From the NCBI RefSeq assembly GCF_003479425.1, contig NZ_QUHC01000002.1, positions 693,033 through 757,032 on the forward strand: a DNA stretch of 64,000 nt. Reading direction: 5' to 3'. The translations under genes and the position numbers were made by a program. How positions within the stretch are numbered: the first letter of the stretch is position 1; each line of letters opens with the position of its first letter. The DNA comes from Odoribacter sp. AF15-53. Lineage in GTDB: Bacteria; Bacteroidota; Bacteroidia; Bacteroidales; Marinifilaceae. The notes under the pieces are model-generated. The model saw only the letters and a list, made by a program, of their open reading frames with translations, did not search any database and was not told where the DNA came from. Below, one piece after another: positions 1 through 9,902 of the stretch.

Positions 1-264
1 ATCCGTGGGATTAAAAAGCAACCGCTTCTCTCCTTTTGCCGGATCGACAAAATAGAAGTTTCTCCCCTCTTCCGTAACAAACTCAAACCAAAACTTGTCC
101 GAATCATTGATTTGCCGGGGAAATATACCCATGCTGTATTTTCCTACCAAGCTACCAAATGAAACATTCCGTAATTTTTCTGCCAACTTATAATTTGCTT
201 TTTGTTGGGCATATCCGCTCACAAACAATAATAGCAATGACAATAATACAAATACCCTTTTCAT
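1..264 (-). CDS. S9 family peptidase (DPP IV-like), N-terminal fragment cut by window edge
   Basis: Reading the minus strand from the ATG at 264 gives 88 codons open to the window edge: an N-terminal signal peptide (MKRVFVLLSLLLLFVSGYAQ) followed by QKANYKLAEKLRNVSF, then a stretch with DSDKFWFEF and YFVDPAKGEKRLLF. This is the usual opening of Bacteroidetes prolyl-oligopeptidase (S9) proteins, exported enzymes that begin with the DPP IV N-terminal beta-propeller and carry the Ser-Asp-His hydrolase at the C-terminus, which lies outside this window. It follows SusC/SusD locus 1 in the same direction but is separated from it by a hairpin with a pyrimidine-rich tail, so it is probably transcribed on its own or by read-through. 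The family assignment rests on the N-terminus only. Confidence 0.75.
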   Translation of the reverse strand, partial: MKRVFVLLSLLLLFVSGYAQQKANYKLAEKLRNVSFGSLVGKYSMGIFPRQINDSDKFWFEFVTEEGRNFYFVDPAKGEKRLLFNPTD

Positions 265-319
265 ATCATCGATTGATTTACATACAATTAACAAACGATC
301 TATTCTTTTTTTTTACACA

Positions 320-353
320 CAAAAGAAGACACGAAGGGAGCAAAGCTCCCCCC
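320..353 (-). terminator. Probable terminator closing SusC/SusD locus 1
   Basis: On the minus strand a GGGAGC stem (plus 345-350) pairs with GCTCCC (plus 336-341) across a three-base loop, and is followed by a pyrimidine-rich run. It lies just after the stop of the PKD-like lipoprotein gene and before the S9 peptidase gene. Confidence 0.55.
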
Positions 354-378
354 GAAATCAATATACTAAAACAACATA

Positions 379-2031
379 TTAATACAAACCGCCAGCCCCC
401 GGTCGACTTCCGCTACCAAATTTATACTTGATATCCACAATCTCCCCGAAACCGTCTTTATGATATATTTCCACTAACTCGGCAGTTTGTTCCGCATTAT
501 CATATTTCACTTCAAAAACATACACATCCCCGGCCTTCAAAGCTACAGCCAAATGAGCGTTGAGAGTCTTGTAATACGTGTCATAATCTTTCACGGCAAG
601 TCCGACAATCTCAGAATCAAATTCCGGGAGAGAAGTTAAATTAAAAATAAATTTATCCCAATAATTATAAATATTCAATTTATTACCGGAAGCTACCACT
701 AATAACTCCTGCCAGGGCAGCAATGCAGCACATCGATAATCGTTCATAATGGAAGCGGGTAATTCCCCGTATTCACTCGACTCGACAACCATCTTATGCC
801 CCGGTTTATAAGTATAATCCGCTCTATTGAGTTCATAACGATGCCAATAATAATTCCCGTTTTGGTGAAGGATTGAAAAATAGGCAGGAGGAGCATAATA
901 TCCACCCGCTTCATTCGCCCAAGTATGGAACACGAACTCTCCTTCTACATTTTTAAATAAAAAAGGATGCTCATCTTGAGAGAGATTTACCAATTCCAAA
1001 TAAGAACCAACGTGATTTGCAGGTAATATTGTATAGCTATTATCATTAGAAGCGCATTCCCCATCGTCCATGATGCCGAAATAAGTATTGTTCTCGTCAA
1101 TTCCGACAATCAAGAAATTTCCATAGTTGTCGCCCTTGTAATACGGCAATAATGCTTTTACTTTCTTACCGTTCAAACTAGGATCTTTCAAATAAAATCC
1201 GGAATGCAAGTCAATAGCAACAAAGAGATTAGCCAAATAAATATAGTTGTCGGCATTTAACAGCCATTTCCCGTCATAACTCAATACGGCATCCACCGGG
1301 TCAAAATTATCCGGGACTCCATCAAAAAATTCATTCTTCGCATACCCCACCGGAGTCAAATTATTCCCATCCAATTCGACAGCCCCACTCTCCTGTAAAA
1401 CCATCACTTCATCCTCCACGGCGATTCCAGGTGCCGTGGGATAAATAAAATTCTCAATCAATTTACGAGGTCCCTGCCCTAAACCGGGCGCAACATTCAT
1501 CGCTTCTCCTACATAAACAATTGTATCCTTTGATTGCTCTTTTCCATCAACGACCACTGTTTTTGATTGTTTCTTAGATAAAATCAATGACAATTGCGAC
1601 TCGTTGCCAGCAGATTTTGACAGAATCATCCAGCCATTTTTCCATGGGGCTACAACCGCCACTTCAATTTCCTTGGAAAACGTAACGCCACTTTTATTAT
1701 CCGTTGCACAGAATAACAAGCTGAAATCACCCAACTGCTCTGCCGTATACGTGTAGTTCAATTGATCGCTCAACAAGGTCATTTTCTCTTCTTCCCCCAA
1801 ATACCAGGCATAGGAAGCATCCGGATTCAAAGTATCGATAGAAAAACGCACCTCGGGTTCAAACCTAATTTCTTCATCAGGATATAATGTATATTTATCC
1901 TTTACATTTTTCACTCCATCACGATTCCAATTTTCAAAATCATTTAAATCCTTATAATCGTAGTTACTCTTATCGTCCAAGCAACCCACCGTAAACAATA
2001 GAATGAATATATATATCAAATTCTTTTTCAT
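379..2031 (-). CDS. PKD-like family lipoprotein of SusC/SusD locus 1
   Basis: A 550-residue exported lipoprotein: the N-terminus MKKNLIYIFILLFTVGC is a signal peptide ending in a lipobox, followed directly by LDDKSNYDYKDLNDF. Residues about 40-125 look like an Ig/PKD-type beta-sandwich (SYAWYL, FSLLFCATD), and the rest is beta-rich with a propeller-like character (GWMILSK, SYDGKWLL). This is the PKD-like family (Pfam PKD_2 type) that in Bacteroidetes accompanies SusC/SusD plus a DUF4843 lipoprotein; its biochemical role is not established. It is the last gene of a minus-strand operon, 12 bases after the DUF4843 gene. By position it is likely a surface-exposed accessory substrate-binding component. 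A paralogue of nearly the same length lies at 23033-24664. Confidence 0.8.
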   Translation of the reverse strand: MKKNLIYIFILLFTVGCLDDKSNYDYKDLNDFENWNRDGVKNVKDKYTLYPDEEIRFEPEVRFSIDTLNPDASYAWYLGEEEKMTLLSDQLNYTYTAEQLGDFSLLFCATDNKSGVTFSKEIEVAVVAPWKNGWMILSKSAGNESQLSLILSKKQSKTVVVDGKEQSKDTIVYVGEAMNVAPGLGQGPRKLIENFIYPTAPGIAVEDEVMVLQESGAVELDGNNLTPVGYAKNEFFDGVPDNFDPVDAVLSYDGKWLLNADNYIYLANLFVAIDLHSGFYLKDPSLNGKKVKALLPYYKGDNYGNFLIVGIDENNTYFGIMDDGECASNDNSYTILPANHVGSYLELVNLSQDEHPFLFKNVEGEFVFHTWANEAGGYYAPPAYFSILHQNGNYYWHRYELNRADYTYKPGHKMVVESSEYGELPASIMNDYRCAALLPWQELLVVASGNKLNIYNYWDKFIFNLTSLPEFDSEIVGLAVKDYDTYYKTLNAHLAVALKAGDVYVFEVKYDNAEQTAELVEIYHKDGFGEIVDIKYKFGSGSRPGAGGLY

Positions 2032-2043
2032 AATTACTCGTTT

Positions 2044-2802
2044 TTATCCAACTGCAGGAATAACCAATTCATTACCTTTTTCATCTTTTAGCGGAGCCTT
2101 TCCCGAAGCGATATTATCCGGATCATTATTGAATGCTTCGATCCGGTATTTCAGCCGTAAAGAATATTTTTTCAGGATCATTTTGTCCTGTCCGTCAAAC
2201 TCCACCCCGTCTTTTGCCAATTCTTCCAGAAACATCGTATATTTCGTTTCCGAATACTCCCCTAAATAGAGATGTTCTGCAATATTATACTGGGGAACGC
2301 CGCCATAACCTCCATCCCACACGATCCACCACTGGGGACGCTCTAGTTTATCGGAAACCAAGATGATCGCCCGACTATACTTATCATCCCCCTCTCTGAC
2401 CAATTCCGTTTCGTCAACTTTCAGCATCAAACGACAAATCTTTTCTTTCAACAAATCTCCATTCAATAAAACGATTTCTATCGTGTCCTGTGCTTGCCCC
2501 GCGGGGAAAATACATTTCTCCGGCAACACGTACAGTTCGGAAGGCAAGGTTGTAAATTCTTCGTCTGCCGACACTGTGTACTCCCGCTCCTTTGTTAGCC
2601 AAACACCGTTAGACTTCATCGGAATTTTCATGTGAATTTCCCCGCTAGGAAAAGCTTTGAACGAATAAGTCGTACTATCAGCAGTAGCATCTGCCGCAAA
2701 GTACACGTAAAGCGTATCCTCGGAATACTCCATTACATTTTTCTCGCTACAAGCCGAGATGACGCACATCCACGCAAATACCAATAATATATGCTTTCTC
2801 AT
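2044..2802 (-). CDS. DUF4843 domain lipoprotein, locus 1
   Basis: A 252-residue lipoprotein with a type II signal peptide (MRKHILLVFAWMCVISAC, Cys18 as lipid site) followed by SEKNVMEYSEDTLYVYF. The E-x-x-x-Y and YVYF pattern and overall length fit DUF4843, a Bacteroidetes-only family always seen next to SusC/SusD and PKD-like lipoproteins; function unknown, presumed surface accessory protein of the importer. It sits 6 bases after SusD and 12 bases before the PKD-like gene, so the four genes are surely co-transcribed. The paralogue at 24682-25611 has the same KKEVMEYEG opening after its lipobox, showing that loci 1 and 2 are duplicates of one gene arrangement. Confidence 0.8.
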   Translation of the reverse strand: MRKHILLVFAWMCVISACSEKNVMEYSEDTLYVYFAADATADSTTYSFKAFPSGEIHMKIPMKSNGVWLTKEREYTVSADEEFTTLPSELYVLPEKCIFPAGQAQDTIEIVLLNGDLLKEKICRLMLKVDETELVREGDDKYSRAIILVSDKLERPQWWIVWDGGYGGVPQYNIAEHLYLGEYSETKYTMFLEELAKDGVEFDGQDKMILKKYSLRLKYRIEAFNNDPDNIASGKAPLKDEKGNELVIPAVG

Positions 2803-2808
2803 AATCCA

Positions 2809-4338
2809 TTATTTTATATTAGTTTCGATATCCGGAACAGGAACGACAAACACCTTTTCCGCAGCCTCAATAAAACCGCCTTTTTCCGACGGGATATTTT
2901 TATTCAAACGCTTATAAATAAAATAAGTCTGTCCTTCACCCAGCCATTCCCGACGCATATCATTAATCAAAAGATCCATAAAGTCATCCGTATTAGCACT
3001 TGTTATCTGCTTCACGGACACGTCAGCATCCTTTAAACCGCGACACTTCTTTACATAGGACAGATAAGTCTTTGCCTTGGTCAATCCTTCCGCACCCCGT
3101 TTGCACAAAATCTCGGCAGCAGTATAATACATTTCGCTCATCCGGATAAACGGGACAATATGATCGGAAACATCTATCACCGTTGCCGTCGAACCGGAAG
3201 TCATCGCTTCGTATTTTCTAAACCGGTAATTTGAATGTTGATTTTTCATATCCTCAATCCAGTATGTGAAACGATAATCGTTACTCTTCACGATCTCCTC
3301 TTTTTCAACCTTCGTTTTGTACAAATCTTCTCCAAAATAATTTTTCTCGATCTCAGAAACACACAAGTAATAAGCCTTACTTTCATTGTCCATGATATTT
3401 ACTGCTGAATTATACTTCAACAAGTCAATGACGTGCAGCCCGAATATAACATCCGAATAGCATTTCCGATCTCCATAGGAATACCTGTTGGCAATACTAA
3501 AAGCCCCTTTCTTCGCGGCAAAATTAATCACTTCACTAGCTTGCTCCAAAGCCTCGTCCTCTTTCTGCGCATACAAATATACTCGTGCCAATAAAGCCGT
3601 TGCAGCCCAATAATTCAAGTGGAAACCTCTACGACCGAGAAACGTATTCCCCGCGATTTCAAAATTATCATTCCTACTGAAAGTTCTTGCCGTATCAATT
3701 TTCCACAACAATTGCTTTGCTTCTTTCAAATCTTTAGCAATCAAGTCCAGGCATTCATCAACCGTCTTCGGCTTTGAAACATAAGAGGGATAGGTATCTA
3801 CATAAGGGATAAACTTACGTTTCTCGGGATTGGCAGCAGGAGCAGGAGCAAATAAGCGCAACATATCAAACTGTATGAAAGCACGCAATGCCAACGCCTC
3901 ACCCCAAATCATAGCTTTCTCCTGACCTTTTCTATCAAATATCTCAGGATCAGCATTTTCAATCTGTTGTACCAAATTATTACAATTAGCCACAACATTA
4001 TATGCTTCTTGCCAAATAGAAGTAATTACCGGCTTGAACGCATAATAATCCCATGCGTACTTTTTAGCACCGTACTCCAAGTCATTTACACTACCGGATT
4101 TATTATAAGCATACACTTGCCCCAACGCATCCGCAACTCCCCATGTCAACTGTTTCCCATACAGATTCTGCGACTCCATGCTATAATAAATACCATTCAA
4201 AGCATGGCGGAAGCCATTACCCGTGGTGAACAATTCCTCCTCGGTAATCTCGTCTTCCGGTTCCACATTCAACCATCCATTACATGACGACATAAAGAAT
4301 GGCAAGATAAAAATTAAATATAATAATTTATTTCTCAT
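2809..4338 (-). CDS. SusD/RagB family outer-membrane lipoprotein, locus 1
   Basis: A 509-residue SusD-like lipoprotein. The signal peptide MRNKLLYLIFILPFFMSSC ends in a lipobox, followed by NGWLNVEPEDEITEEELF, the typical start of mature SusD proteins. TPR-like helical repeats follow (ALALRAFIQFDMLRLF, ATALLARVYLYA), and the C-terminal RagB/SusD part contains the usual LINDMRREWLGEGQ-type helix (R-R-E-W-L-G-E-G-Q). It forms the hinged lid over the SusC barrel on the cell surface and binds the imported ligand. It begins 12 bases after SusC. No glycan-degrading partner is encoded nearby, so the ligand is more likely a peptide or other non-glycan nutrient; that is inference from context. Confidence 0.92.
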   Translation of the reverse strand: MRNKLLYLIFILPFFMSSCNGWLNVEPEDEITEEELFTTGNGFRHALNGIYYSMESQNLYGKQLTWGVADALGQVYAYNKSGSVNDLEYGAKKYAWDYYAFKPVITSIWQEAYNVVANCNNLVQQIENADPEIFDRKGQEKAMIWGEALALRAFIQFDMLRLFAPAPAANPEKRKFIPYVDTYPSYVSKPKTVDECLDLIAKDLKEAKQLLWKIDTARTFSRNDNFEIAGNTFLGRRGFHLNYWAATALLARVYLYAQKEDEALEQASEVINFAAKKGAFSIANRYSYGDRKCYSDVIFGLHVIDLLKYNSAVNIMDNESKAYYLCVSEIEKNYFGEDLYKTKVEKEEIVKSNDYRFTYWIEDMKNQHSNYRFRKYEAMTSGSTATVIDVSDHIVPFIRMSEMYYTAAEILCKRGAEGLTKAKTYLSYVKKCRGLKDADVSVKQITSANTDDFMDLLINDMRREWLGEGQTYFIYKRLNKNIPSEKGGFIEAAEKVFVVPVPDIETNIK

Positions 4339-4350
4339 ATTTTCAATTTA

Positions 4351-7300
4351 CTAGAAAGTTGCACGTAAAGAAAAATTCACCGTCCGGGCAAAAGGATAAC
4401 TGGTTCCCCGCTCCTGCTTGATAGTCGATAAACGGAATAACTCATTTGTACTTGCTTCCAGGCGAAGGGTCTTCAAGTAAATCTTACGCAACCACGCCGG
4501 ATTAAAATCATAACTTAAATTCAAAGCACTCAGAGATAAAACATTCTCATCCTGCACAAAACGAGAAGTCGGCAAGGTAACACTGTTCATATCTTGTATA
4601 TCCTTCAAAGGCGCAATATCACCCGGCTTTTCCCAACGTTGAGTCAGCACCCGTTTGTCCACGTTGCTTCCCTGTATATCCGCATTCTCGACATTCATAA
4701 TTAAAGTTTCATTATACGTTTGCTTTCCCCATTCATAAGCGAATGAAACAAACAATGAAAGATTCTTATACGTCGCATTTATTCCAAAAGAACCACTCGC
4801 CTTGGGCTCAGTATCTCCAAGTACAACCTCCTCGCTGGCTTTCCACACGTTACTGGCTTTACCGTTGCGATACAAGTATAACTCCTTTCCGTTAGTAGGA
4901 TCGATACCTAATGAGCGTACACCATAAATAGCCGTCAAAGAAGCTCCCTCTTCATATTTCATGATCGGCTTAACAAAATCTTCATATGTTTTCCCTCCCT
5001 TAATCCATGCACTCGTCGGTGTTTGACTCTCTTCCGCAAGTTCATAATGCTCGTTTACTTGAGAATTATACGCTTTCAAGGCATCCGACACTTTCAATAT
5101 CTCATTTCTATTATGATTCAAATTACCCCATAAAGCCACGTTCCAATCTTTATTTTTCATTACATCGAAGCGAAACTGAATATCAAATCCTTTATTCAAA
5201 GTTTCTCCCAGATTACTTTTATAAGAAGAGAATCCGGAAGATCCCGGAAGAGTCACGTCTGTGATCAAATCCACCGTTTTATTGTAATAATAATCGAAAA
5301 CAAAAGAGATCCGATTATTCCAAAATTCCAAATCCGTACCGACATTCAATTTATTCGTCGTTTCCCATTTCAAATCCCTGTTTCCCAACGCTTTCAGTGC
5401 GACACCAAACCCACTGATATACCAACGATCGAAAGTCTTATAAACCGTCCGCGCACTATAAGACGGGAAATTCACTTTACCGGTTTGCCCGTACGAAACA
5501 CGGAGTTTCATGCGATTAATGATTTTACTATTCCGCAAAAAGTTATATTTGTGAACGTTAATACCCGTTCCCAACGACCAGAACGGAGCCCATTTCTGAT
5601 CCAATCCGAATTCGGAAGAACCGTCAAAACGTGCGGATACATCTGCCAGATAAATATCGTTCCAGGTATAATTCGCCATCAACAGGAATCCAGCCAAACG
5701 ACTCGCACTCTGTGTTTTGTTCGGCTTTAGTGTAATTTCTGCAGCATAATTGGGTGAATGGTATTCCCCGGAAGGAAACCCGCGATAGTGACTGGAAGTA
5801 CTCTCGGAGAAACGGGAAGTTGTATTCATCACCGCCGAGGCATTGATCGCGTGACCGCCGAACACTTTCGAAAAATACGCCCCGACCTGTACATCCCAAT
5901 TGGTAGATTCCCCTTTCACCAAATAAAGGTCGCCCGCCAATTCCTTATCTTCACCCAGTGTTTTAGACGTCGAATTCGAGGAAAGAGGATCAATGAAACG
6001 CTCTCTCCTGTTAAACTCTTTCGTTATGGCAAATTGCCCTTTCAGGTATAAATAATCGGTCAAATACCAACGTGCCATTAATCGTTCTATAAACACATCC
6101 CCTTTTTCAACCTCAAAATTATTCAAAAGGGCTTCATACAATGGGTTATTCAATTTTGTATCCCGATGAGGTATCGTGGAAAATTCCAAAGTACCTTCAA
6201 TCACCTTCCCATTTTTATCATAAGGACGATCATAAGGCTGCAAATGTGCATAATCGGAAAAATCACCATAAGGAGATTCATTTGCTTTCGTGTAATTATA
6301 CTCGATATAGTTCACAACCTGCAAATTCTTAAGCCGGTAATCCACGTGAAATCCTAAATTCATCGTATTCCGGTAAGAATCCTTCATAACACCATTGTTA
6401 TTATTATAGGAAAGATCAAGCCCATAACGTAAATCAGCATTCCCTCCCTCGATAGACAGACTATGCTTGTGATTCACAGCATTCCGTAGAGGCAGAGATA
6501 ACCAATCCGTGTTCACTCCTTCTTGAACCCGCAATAAACGTTCATTATATGCATCCAATGCTTGCTTCCAAGTTATAAAATACTTAGGCGTATAAAGCCC
6601 TGCCTTCGTTTCTATTTCCAATTTTTCTCTAGCCGTGGCTAAATTATAATCCGAAAGATCAGGCATAGAAACGGTTCCGGTCATACTATAAGAAATAGTC
6701 ACCTCTCCCGGCTTGGGTGCGACAGTCGTAATCACGACAACGCCATTCGCCGCACGAGAACCATACATGGCAGTGGCAGCCGCATCTTTCAATATCTGAA
6801 TATCTTCCACCCGCATTGGATCCATATCATACACCTTCTGCACGCCCACCTCGAACCCGTCCATGATAAAAATCGGAAGGTTCGGATTATTTTTCAAAGA
6901 GGATTTTGACAACGCATCTTTATCCAAGTCTTTCACCCCTATACCCGAACGACCGCGTATATATATTTCAGGAATCGCATTCGGGTCTGATCCCCATTTA
7001 TTACTTTGCTGAATCCGAAACGATGGGTCATAAGAAGATAATGCTTGAATAACATTCGTGGCAGACGCCTTCAATAAATCCTCACGTTTCACGGAAATCG
7101 AACTACCCGTAAAACTTTCCTTTTTTATATTACCGTATCCAGTAACGACCACTTCATCCATCTCTTTCACATCATCCTTCATTGTGATTACCAATTCTTT
7201 CTCATCGTTATTCCGATTGTTACTCAAATGATGATTGATTGTTTCCATCCCAATGAACGAGAATACCAGTACCGTACTATCCATTTTAGGTATTTCTATT

Positions 7301-7800
7301 TTGAACTTACCATCGACATCTGTTATTACTCCCAATTTAGTACCTCTTATAAGAATAGTAACACCCGGCAATGGTAGACCTTTCACATCTATCACCTTAC
7401 CTTTTACCAATCGAGGTTTTCCCGCCGTTTTCTCATCTTTTACCGGAGTAATAATGACTACATCATTTTGAATTACATAAGACAAAGGAGTATCTTTCAA
7501 TAATTCATTCAATACTTCTTCTAAAGTTGCATCTTTCACCTGCAAATCTCGTCTTCCAAACTTCACGACTTCTTCCACTTGATACAAAAAACGATAACTT
7601 GTTTTTTGGCTCATATCCGTGATCGCCTGGTCAATAGTAACATTTTTCAAATTCATCGTCAATCTTACAACCTGAGATTTCGCATCTACTTGCAGGAAGA
7701 AGAGAAACGTAAACAGAAGAAGAAGGCCGCGTTTAAAAATAAATCGCATCTTTTTAAATCTTTGCATCCCGCTAAAGACTTCGATTCCGTTTTTTTTCAT
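4351..7800 (-). CDS. SusC/RagA TonB-dependent transporter with STN signalling domain, locus 1
   Basis: A 1149-residue TonB-linked outer-membrane transporter. After an N-terminal signal segment (about residues 23-42) comes an STN/secretin-N domain (about 45-118, LTMNLKNVTIDQAITDM), the domain through which substrate binding is signalled to a FecR anti-sigma factor. A carboxypeptidase-regulatory-like domain follows (about 132-212, VKGKVIDVKGLPLPGVTIL), then the plug with VVVTGYGNIKKESFTGSS and the SusC signature DAAATAMYGSRAANGVVVIT near residue 345, then the beta-barrel ending in the terminal aromatic residue (SLRATF). It is preceded by sigma and FecR genes on the same strand and followed by SusD, which together form an autoregulated import locus. 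Confidence 0.95.
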   Translation of the reverse strand: MKKNGIEVFSGMQRFKKMRFIFKRGLLLLFTFLFFLQVDAKSQVVRLTMNLKNVTIDQAITDMSQKTSYRFLYQVEEVVKFGRRDLQVKDATLEEVLNELLKDTPLSYVIQNDVVIITPVKDEKTAGKPRLVKGKVIDVKGLPLPGVTILIRGTKLGVITDVDGKFKIEIPKMDSTVLVFSFIGMETINHHLSNNRNNDEKELVITMKDDVKEMDEVVVTGYGNIKKESFTGSSISVKREDLLKASATNVIQALSSYDPSFRIQQSNKWGSDPNAIPEIYIRGRSGIGVKDLDKDALSKSSLKNNPNLPIFIMDGFEVGVQKVYDMDPMRVEDIQILKDAAATAMYGSRAANGVVVITTVAPKPGEVTISYSMTGTVSMPDLSDYNLATAREKLEIETKAGLYTPKYFITWKQALDAYNERLLRVQEGVNTDWLSLPLRNAVNHKHSLSIEGGNADLRYGLDLSYNNNNGVMKDSYRNTMNLGFHVDYRLKNLQVVNYIEYNYTKANESPYGDFSDYAHLQPYDRPYDKNGKVIEGTLEFSTIPHRDTKLNNPLYEALLNNFEVEKGDVFIERLMARWYLTDYLYLKGQFAITKEFNRRERFIDPLSSNSTSKTLGEDKELAGDLYLVKGESTNWDVQVGAYFSKVFGGHAINASAVMNTTSRFSESTSSHYRGFPSGEYHSPNYAAEITLKPNKTQSASRLAGFLLMANYTWNDIYLADVSARFDGSSEFGLDQKWAPFWSLGTGINVHKYNFLRNSKIINRMKLRVSYGQTGKVNFPSYSARTVYKTFDRWYISGFGVALKALGNRDLKWETTNKLNVGTDLEFWNNRISFVFDYYYNKTVDLITDVTLPGSSGFSSYKSNLGETLNKGFDIQFRFDVMKNKDWNVALWGNLNHNRNEILKVSDALKAYNSQVNEHYELAEESQTPTSAWIKGGKTYEDFVKPIMKYEEGASLTAIYGVRSLGIDPTNGKELYLYRNGKASNVWKASEEVVLGDTEPKASGSFGINATYKNLSLFVSFAYEWGKQTYNETLIMNVENADIQGSNVDKRVLTQRWEKPGDIAPLKDIQDMNSVTLPTSRFVQDENVLSLSALNLSYDFNPAWLRKIYLKTLRLEASTNELFRLSTIKQERGTSYPFARTVNFSLRATF

Positions 7801-7859
7801 ACTTTTACATGCTTAATGATTAATAATTGACTTTTTAATCGTTATTAAAATTCACCTAG

Positions 7860-7890
7860 GAGCAGAAAATAGTACCAATATTTTCTGCTC
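7860..7890 (-). terminator. Hairpin between fecR and susC, locus 1
   Basis: An inverted repeat with arms of about 11-12 bases (GAGCAGAAAAT and its complement) around a 9-base loop lies in the 107-base gap between the FecR stop and the SusC start. There is no clean U-run, so it could be an attenuator, processing site or weak terminator that separates sigma-fecR transcription from the susC promoter. Confidence 0.5.
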
Positions 7891-7907
7891 TTTATATATA
7901 ACAACAT

Positions 7908-9098
7908 CTATTTAGATATTTTACTCACAAACACCGTTCTATCTTTCACCTCGAAATGTACCCTAGTAGCTTTCTCTAACATATCCAATATCTCTGTAAA
8001 ATCCTCATACCGAGCTAATTCTCCGGAGAAGTGATATTCTTTCAACTCCGGGTTTACCCAAAATACATCAATATTATACCAACGCCCCAAACAAATCATA
8101 ATATCCTCCAACGTGTTATTCAATAACACAAACCGTCCATCCTTCCATGCGGAATAAAGGCTTGCATCTACCGGACGAACGACAAGTTGCTTAACGTCAC
8201 TATTATATACAACTTGTTGATTCGGTTGAATCTTCACACTTTGCTTTCCGTCATACACCCGTACTAATCCTTCATTCAACGTAGTTTCCACATTTTTTTT
8301 ATCCGGATAAGCTTGCAAATTAAATTGAGTTCCCAATACCTCGACAGAAATCTTGTTATCCGCATTCACAACAAACGGACGCGAGACATCTTTTTTAACA
8401 ATAAAAAAGGCCTCTCCTCGTAAAAATACATCCCGCTCGTTTTTCCCGAATTTTACAGGGAATCGTATTTCAGAATCCGAATTCAAAATTACTTCCGTAC
8501 TATCAGACAAAAATAATTTATATTCCCCACCACGAGGCACCCGGATCGTATTATACTCTAACACATTGTTTCCATCTTTTCCTGCAATTCCCTCATAAGA
8601 AACCTGCTGACGGTCATTCCTGACGACCATACCACTTCCCAATGAAATCAATTGCATTGCACTATCCTGCAACACGATCTCATCACCAGAAGAAGTAATT
8701 AAAACAGCCTTGGAACCACCCACCTCAATACGAGCTATCAGTTGTGCTGTCTCTTGTACTATCGGTTTTCTAAAAAGTCCCAAATAAAATCCTATCCCGA
8801 CAAGTAAAATCATAGAAGCCGTTATACCCATCCACCAAGGTGATATACTTCTACGTTTATTCCGCACTCCCAACCGTTGCTTCATCATCTCCCACGTATC
8901 ATCTACCTCCAAACATCCGGCATATAAATCCCTATCCGGAAGATTTTTTCCTTCAAAAATATGTTCGAATAGTTCCCGATTCCGAACATCCTCTTTCAGC
9001 CACTCCTCCAATTTTTCTTCTTCGGCAGGAAGAATTGTACCAATCATCTTTTTGGCAATCAAACAAGATATTTTATAATCTTTCGGATATACTATCAT
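7908..9098 (-). CDS. FecR family anti-sigma factor, locus 1
   Basis: A 396-residue inner-membrane anti-sigma factor. The cytoplasmic N-terminal part (about 1-85) carries the sigma-binding region, one membrane helix follows at about 86-108 (WWMGITASMILLVGIGFYLG), and the periplasmic part has a FecR domain (NTIRVPRGGEYKLFLSD, about 185-290) and a C-terminal DUF4974-type domain (about 325-394, YHFSGELARYEDFTEIL), which contacts the STN domain of the partner transporter. It is encoded between the ECF sigma gene and SusC, the standard order for trans-envelope signalling in Bacteroidetes. Confidence 0.93.
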   Translation of the reverse strand: MIVYPKDYKISCLIAKKMIGTILPAEEEKLEEWLKEDVRNRELFEHIFEGKNLPDRDLYAGCLEVDDTWEMMKQRLGVRNKRRSISPWWMGITASMILLVGIGFYLGLFRKPIVQETAQLIARIEVGGSKAVLITSSGDEIVLQDSAMQLISLGSGMVVRNDRQQVSYEGIAGKDGNNVLEYNTIRVPRGGEYKLFLSDSTEVILNSDSEIRFPVKFGKNERDVFLRGEAFFIVKKDVSRPFVVNADNKISVEVLGTQFNLQAYPDKKNVETTLNEGLVRVYDGKQSVKIQPNQQVVYNSDVKQLVVRPVDASLYSAWKDGRFVLLNNTLEDIMICLGRWYNIDVFWVNPELKEYHFSGELARYEDFTEILDMLEKATRVHFEVKDRTVFVSKISK

Positions 9099-9183
9099 AA
9101 AACGTCCTAATTTAAACTATACTTCTATCTACAGAACGTCAAAATTTCAGAAAAGGATGAGCGGACTTTCCGTTTTTTTTCAA

Positions 9184-9759
9184 TTATATTTTTGACAACA
9201 GGAGTAAGAGTACATAATAATAATCCTTCAACGTCACTCGAAGGACATCCATTGCTTTATATTTCAAAGATTTAACCGTGTTTACAGTAATTCCCAATTC
9301 CTCTGAAATTTCTTTATTCTGTTTACCCTCCAAACTTAATTTCATAATTCGGCGACTTTGAGCCGGCAAAGCATCGATTGCCTCATTAACAATCCGATAT
9401 GTTTCCTCTTCAATCAATATGTCGCGAAAAAAGTATTCATGGTCAGCTGCACTCAAATTATCCTGAACAGGCATTTTTTTCTGCTTCCTCAAATAATCAA
9501 AGCATCTATTTTTTACAGCTACATATAAAAATATATCCGGCGTCACTTCGAAATCATAAGTTTCCCTCTTCTCCCACAAACGAATAAATACTTCCTGAGC
9601 AATATCCTTTGCAATATCCTCATCCCCGACAATACGGCAAGCGACCATACACATAGACAAGTAATATTTTTTAAATAAACCCTCATAAGCCTCAATATTG
9701 CCGGAACGAATGGAGTCAAATAAAAAATCATCACTATTTTGATCACTTCTAGACATCAT
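9184..9759 (-). CDS. ECF RNA polymerase sigma factor, locus 1
   Basis: A 191-residue sigma-70 family, ECF-type factor. Region 2 shows DIAKDIAQEVFIRLWEKR (core binding and -10 recognition) and region 4 shows GKQNKEISEELGITVNTVK (helix-turn-helix for -35 recognition). It should direct transcription of the downstream susC-susD genes when released from FecR. The open frame extends to a TTG at 9777, but ATG-ATG at 9759 is a better start and lies a few tens of bases behind a near-consensus promoter; it also gives exactly the length of the locus 3 sigma factor. The FecR gene follows after 85 bases. Confidence 0.92.
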   Translation of the reverse strand: MMSRSDQNSDDFLFDSIRSGNIEAYEGLFKKYYLSMCMVACRIVGDEDIAKDIAQEVFIRLWEKRETYDFEVTPDIFLYVAVKNRCFDYLRKQKKMPVQDNLSAADHEYFFRDILIEEETYRIVNEAIDALPAQSRRIMKLSLEGKQNKEISEELGITVNTVKSLKYKAMDVLRVTLKDYYYVLLLLLSKI

Positions 9760-9795
9760 TTTATGATTTACACCCAAAAAATACTCTTAAGGCCA

Positions 9796-9825
9796 CAAAA
9801 ATAGAGAAAAAAATGACAATAACAA
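9796..9825 (-). promoter_or_regulatory. Housekeeping-type promoter of locus 1 sigma gene
   Basis: On the minus strand TTG (plus 9823-9825), a 19-base spacer and TATTTTTG (plus 9796-9803) match the Bacteroidetes primary sigma promoter TTG-N19-21-TAnnTTTG. The implied start of transcription is about 25-30 bases before the ATG at 9759. Confidence 0.7.
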
Positions 9826-9902
9826 TTTTACGAATAATTACTACTCGTCCACAACACAAACTATTTTACAATAAAACGGATGGGCTAAAAACGCCAGTCT
9901 GT

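Noticed and set aside
9157-9180. Plus-strand hairpin CGGA-ctt-TCCG followed by eight Ts in the sigma-fecR gap of locus 1
   Set aside because: It has terminator form only on the plus strand, where no gene is present; the stem is only four base pairs.
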